A DNA stretch of 64,000 nucleotides from JARRQJ01 sp963810615 (GTDB lineage Bacteria > Pseudomonadota > Gammaproteobacteria > DRLM01): NCBI GenBank assembly GCA_963810615.1, contig CAWEOA010000003.1, forward strand, positions 124,001-188,000, read 5' to 3'. Under the pieces are notes generated by a model, which saw only the letters and a program-made list of their open reading frames with translations, did not search any database and was not told the DNA's origin. Of this stretch, positions 62,784-64,000 are shown piece by piece; the stretch's first letter is position 1; each line of letters starts with the position of its first letter. Both the position numbers and the translations under genes were made by a program.

Positions 62784-63578
62784 ATGAATACCCAGCGTGC
62801 GCGGGTCCTGTTGCAGCCCGCTTATGTATTGCACCGCCGTGCCTTTCGCGACAGCAGTCTGCTGGTGGAGTTGTTTACTCCCCAATATGGGCGGGTGGGG
62901 GTGATCGCCCGTGCCGCTCGTCAAGCCTCATCCCGCCTGGCGGGCGTCCTCCAGCCGTTTCGTTCCGCTCTGGTTTCCTGGGGCGGTAACGGCGAGCTTG
63001 CCAATTTGAACGCGGCGGAGGCGGAAGGCAGCAACCAGTGGTTGACCGGCCAGGCCTTGATGGGAGGATTCTATCTCAACGAATTGTTGATGCGCCTTTT
63101 GCATCGCTATGATCCTCACCCCGAGCTATATGCGGTGTATCACCGCAGCGTGCAAGTGCTCGGGGATATCTGCCGTCGTGCTGAGAGCGATAAAGGCCGG
63201 GAGGGCGCCGCTGCGTTGGTCTCCGTTGAACTGGAACGTGCCTTGCGCATTTTTGAGAAGCACCTCCTGGAAGAAATCGGTTATGGTTTGGTATTGGAAT
63301 ATGATGCCGAGCACGGTCGACCTATTGAAGCGCAACAGTTGTATATCTATCATTTGGCGCAAGGGCCGGTGAGAATCAACGCCGTTCAAGCGGAAGTGGC
63401 GCCGCATCGTTTGACCATTCGCGGTCAAAGTCTGTTAAACCTGGCGCGTGGACAACTGGACGACAAGGTCAGCCTGCGTGAGGTGAAAAGATTGATGCGC
63501 GCGGCCCTGGCCGAACAATTGGGCGGGCGGCCCGTAAACAGCCGCCGCCTGTTTACGCCGCATTATGACCACTCCTGA
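62784..63578 (+). CDS. recO: DNA repair protein RecO
   Basis: A 264-residue recombination mediator with an N-terminal OB fold (VLLQPAYVLHRRAFRDSSLLVELFTPQYGRVGVIARAARQ) and a helical C-terminus. It loads RecA with RecR. GGGGAG at 62771-62776 is seven bases from ATG 62784, making it the best start; ATG 62754, which overlaps the era stop, is also in frame. Confidence 0.93.
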   Translation: MNTQRARVLLQPAYVLHRRAFRDSSLLVELFTPQYGRVGVIARAARQASSRLAGVLQPFRSALVSWGGNGELANLNAAEAEGSNQWLTGQALMGGFYLNELLMRLLHRYDPHPELYAVYHRSVQVLGDICRRAESDKGREGAAALVSVELERALRIFEKHLLEEIGYGLVLEYDAEHGRPIEAQQLYIYHLAQGPVRINAVQAEVAPHRLTIRGQSLLNLARGQLDDKVSLREVKRLMRAALAEQLGGRPVNSRRLFTPHYDHS

Positions 63579-63690
63579 ACAGCGCGGCCGCATTTAAGAC
63601 TTTCCTGATACCCGCGGTTGTCCCCGGAAAACGTGAAGCGCGGCGACCGATAGACTTTTAGATGCAAGGACGTGAGTAGAGGATAGTGTA

Positions 63691-64000
63691 GTGAAGAACG
63701 AGCAGACGATATTGCTTGGTGTGAACATCGATCACGTGGCGACACTGCGCCAGGCGCGGCATACGTTTTATCCCGATCCCGTACAGGCCGCCATCGCGGC
63801 CGAGCAGGCGGGGGCGGATGCCATTACCTTGCATCTGCGCGAGGATCGACGCCATATTCAGGAACATGACGTGGAACGCCTGAAAGATGTTATGCAAACC
63901 CGTATGAATCTGGAAATGGCGGTGACGGAGGACATGTTGCGGATTGCCGAACGCTTTGGGCCGGCGGATTGCTGTCTGGTGCCGGAGCGGCGCGAGGAGC
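63691..64000 (+). CDS. pdxJ: Pyridoxine 5'-phosphate synthase PdxJ, 3' end outside window
   Basis: The first 103 codons are visible from GTG 63691, preceded by AGAGGA. The PdxJ start (LLGVNIDHVATLRQARHT), GADAITLHLREDRRHI and DVMQTRMNLEMAVTEDM segments are clear. It condenses 1-amino-acetone-3-phosphate and deoxyxylulose 5-phosphate in vitamin B6 synthesis. The frame is open to the window end, consistent with a normal continuation of about 140 residues. Confidence 0.95.
   Translation, partial: MKNEQTILLGVNIDHVATLRQARHTFYPDPVQAAIAAEQAGADAITLHLREDRRHIQEHDVERLKDVMQTRMNLEMAVTEDMLRIAERFGPADCCLVPERREE

Overview
The window looks like a chromosomal segment of a free-living, flagellated gammaproteobacterium. 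The evidence is the conserved block nadB / rpoE-rseA-rseB-rseC-degP / lepA-lepB-DUF4845-rnc-era-recO-pdxJ, the sdhCDAB-sdhE-ygfX order beside ygfZ, a gammaproteobacterial type SdhE/YgfX pair, an RF2 gene with the classical programmed frameshift, and E. coli-like Fur, CRP and FliA sites. I cannot name a genus. No tRNA, rRNA, CRISPR array, insertion sequence or phage gene was seen.

Layout. 0-3 kb: end of an outer-membrane barrel gene, then the binding protein and permease of a zinc/manganese ABC importer, and a small lipoprotein. 3.4-5.5 kb: a Fur-box-controlled ferrous iron uptake operon (cupredoxin-like protein, FTR1 permease, outer-membrane protein). 5.6-8.6 kb: a DUF427 gene broken by two frameshifts, then egtB-egtD for ergothioneine and a conserved hypothetical. 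8.7-18 kb (minus strand): a chemotaxis operon in the order MCP, cheY, STAS protein, cheA, MCP, cheW, cheR, cheD, cheB, with a FliA (sigma-28) type promoter in front. 18.2-23.1 kb: hprA, then a DUF6502/DUF5666 group in which one DUF5666 lipoprotein gene carries three frameshifts and its paralogue is intact. 23.4-26 kb: prfB and lysS.

26-45.4 kb is the accessory region and the most unusual part: about 15 genes, essentially all for exported proteins. On the minus strand are three TPR proteins, an unknown exported protein, DUF3570, DUF4266, a TlpA-like thioredoxin, two outer-membrane barrels (one with an SH3 domain) and a diheme beta-propeller lipoprotein resembling the hydrazine synthase alpha family. 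Divergent from it, across a 597-base intergenic region holding a near-consensus CRP site, are a DUF1588-like monoheme cytochrome, a diheme LamG lipoprotein and a Tat-exported DUF1501-like protein. ApbE (FMN transferase) closes the block. Five CxxCH heme sites, an FMN transferase, a thiol-redox protein and several outer-membrane proteins suggest an envelope redox or electron-transfer apparatus that I cannot match to a described system.

45.5-64 kb is mostly housekeeping: an HDOD protein, ygfZ, succinate dehydrogenase with its flavinylation factor, nadB, the sigma-E envelope-stress module with a structured CTAAT/ATTAG-rich promoter region, then lepA to pdxJ in a tight run with overlapping start and stop codons; pdxJ runs off the end. 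Frameshifts are confined to two dispensable-looking genes; every housekeeping gene reads through.
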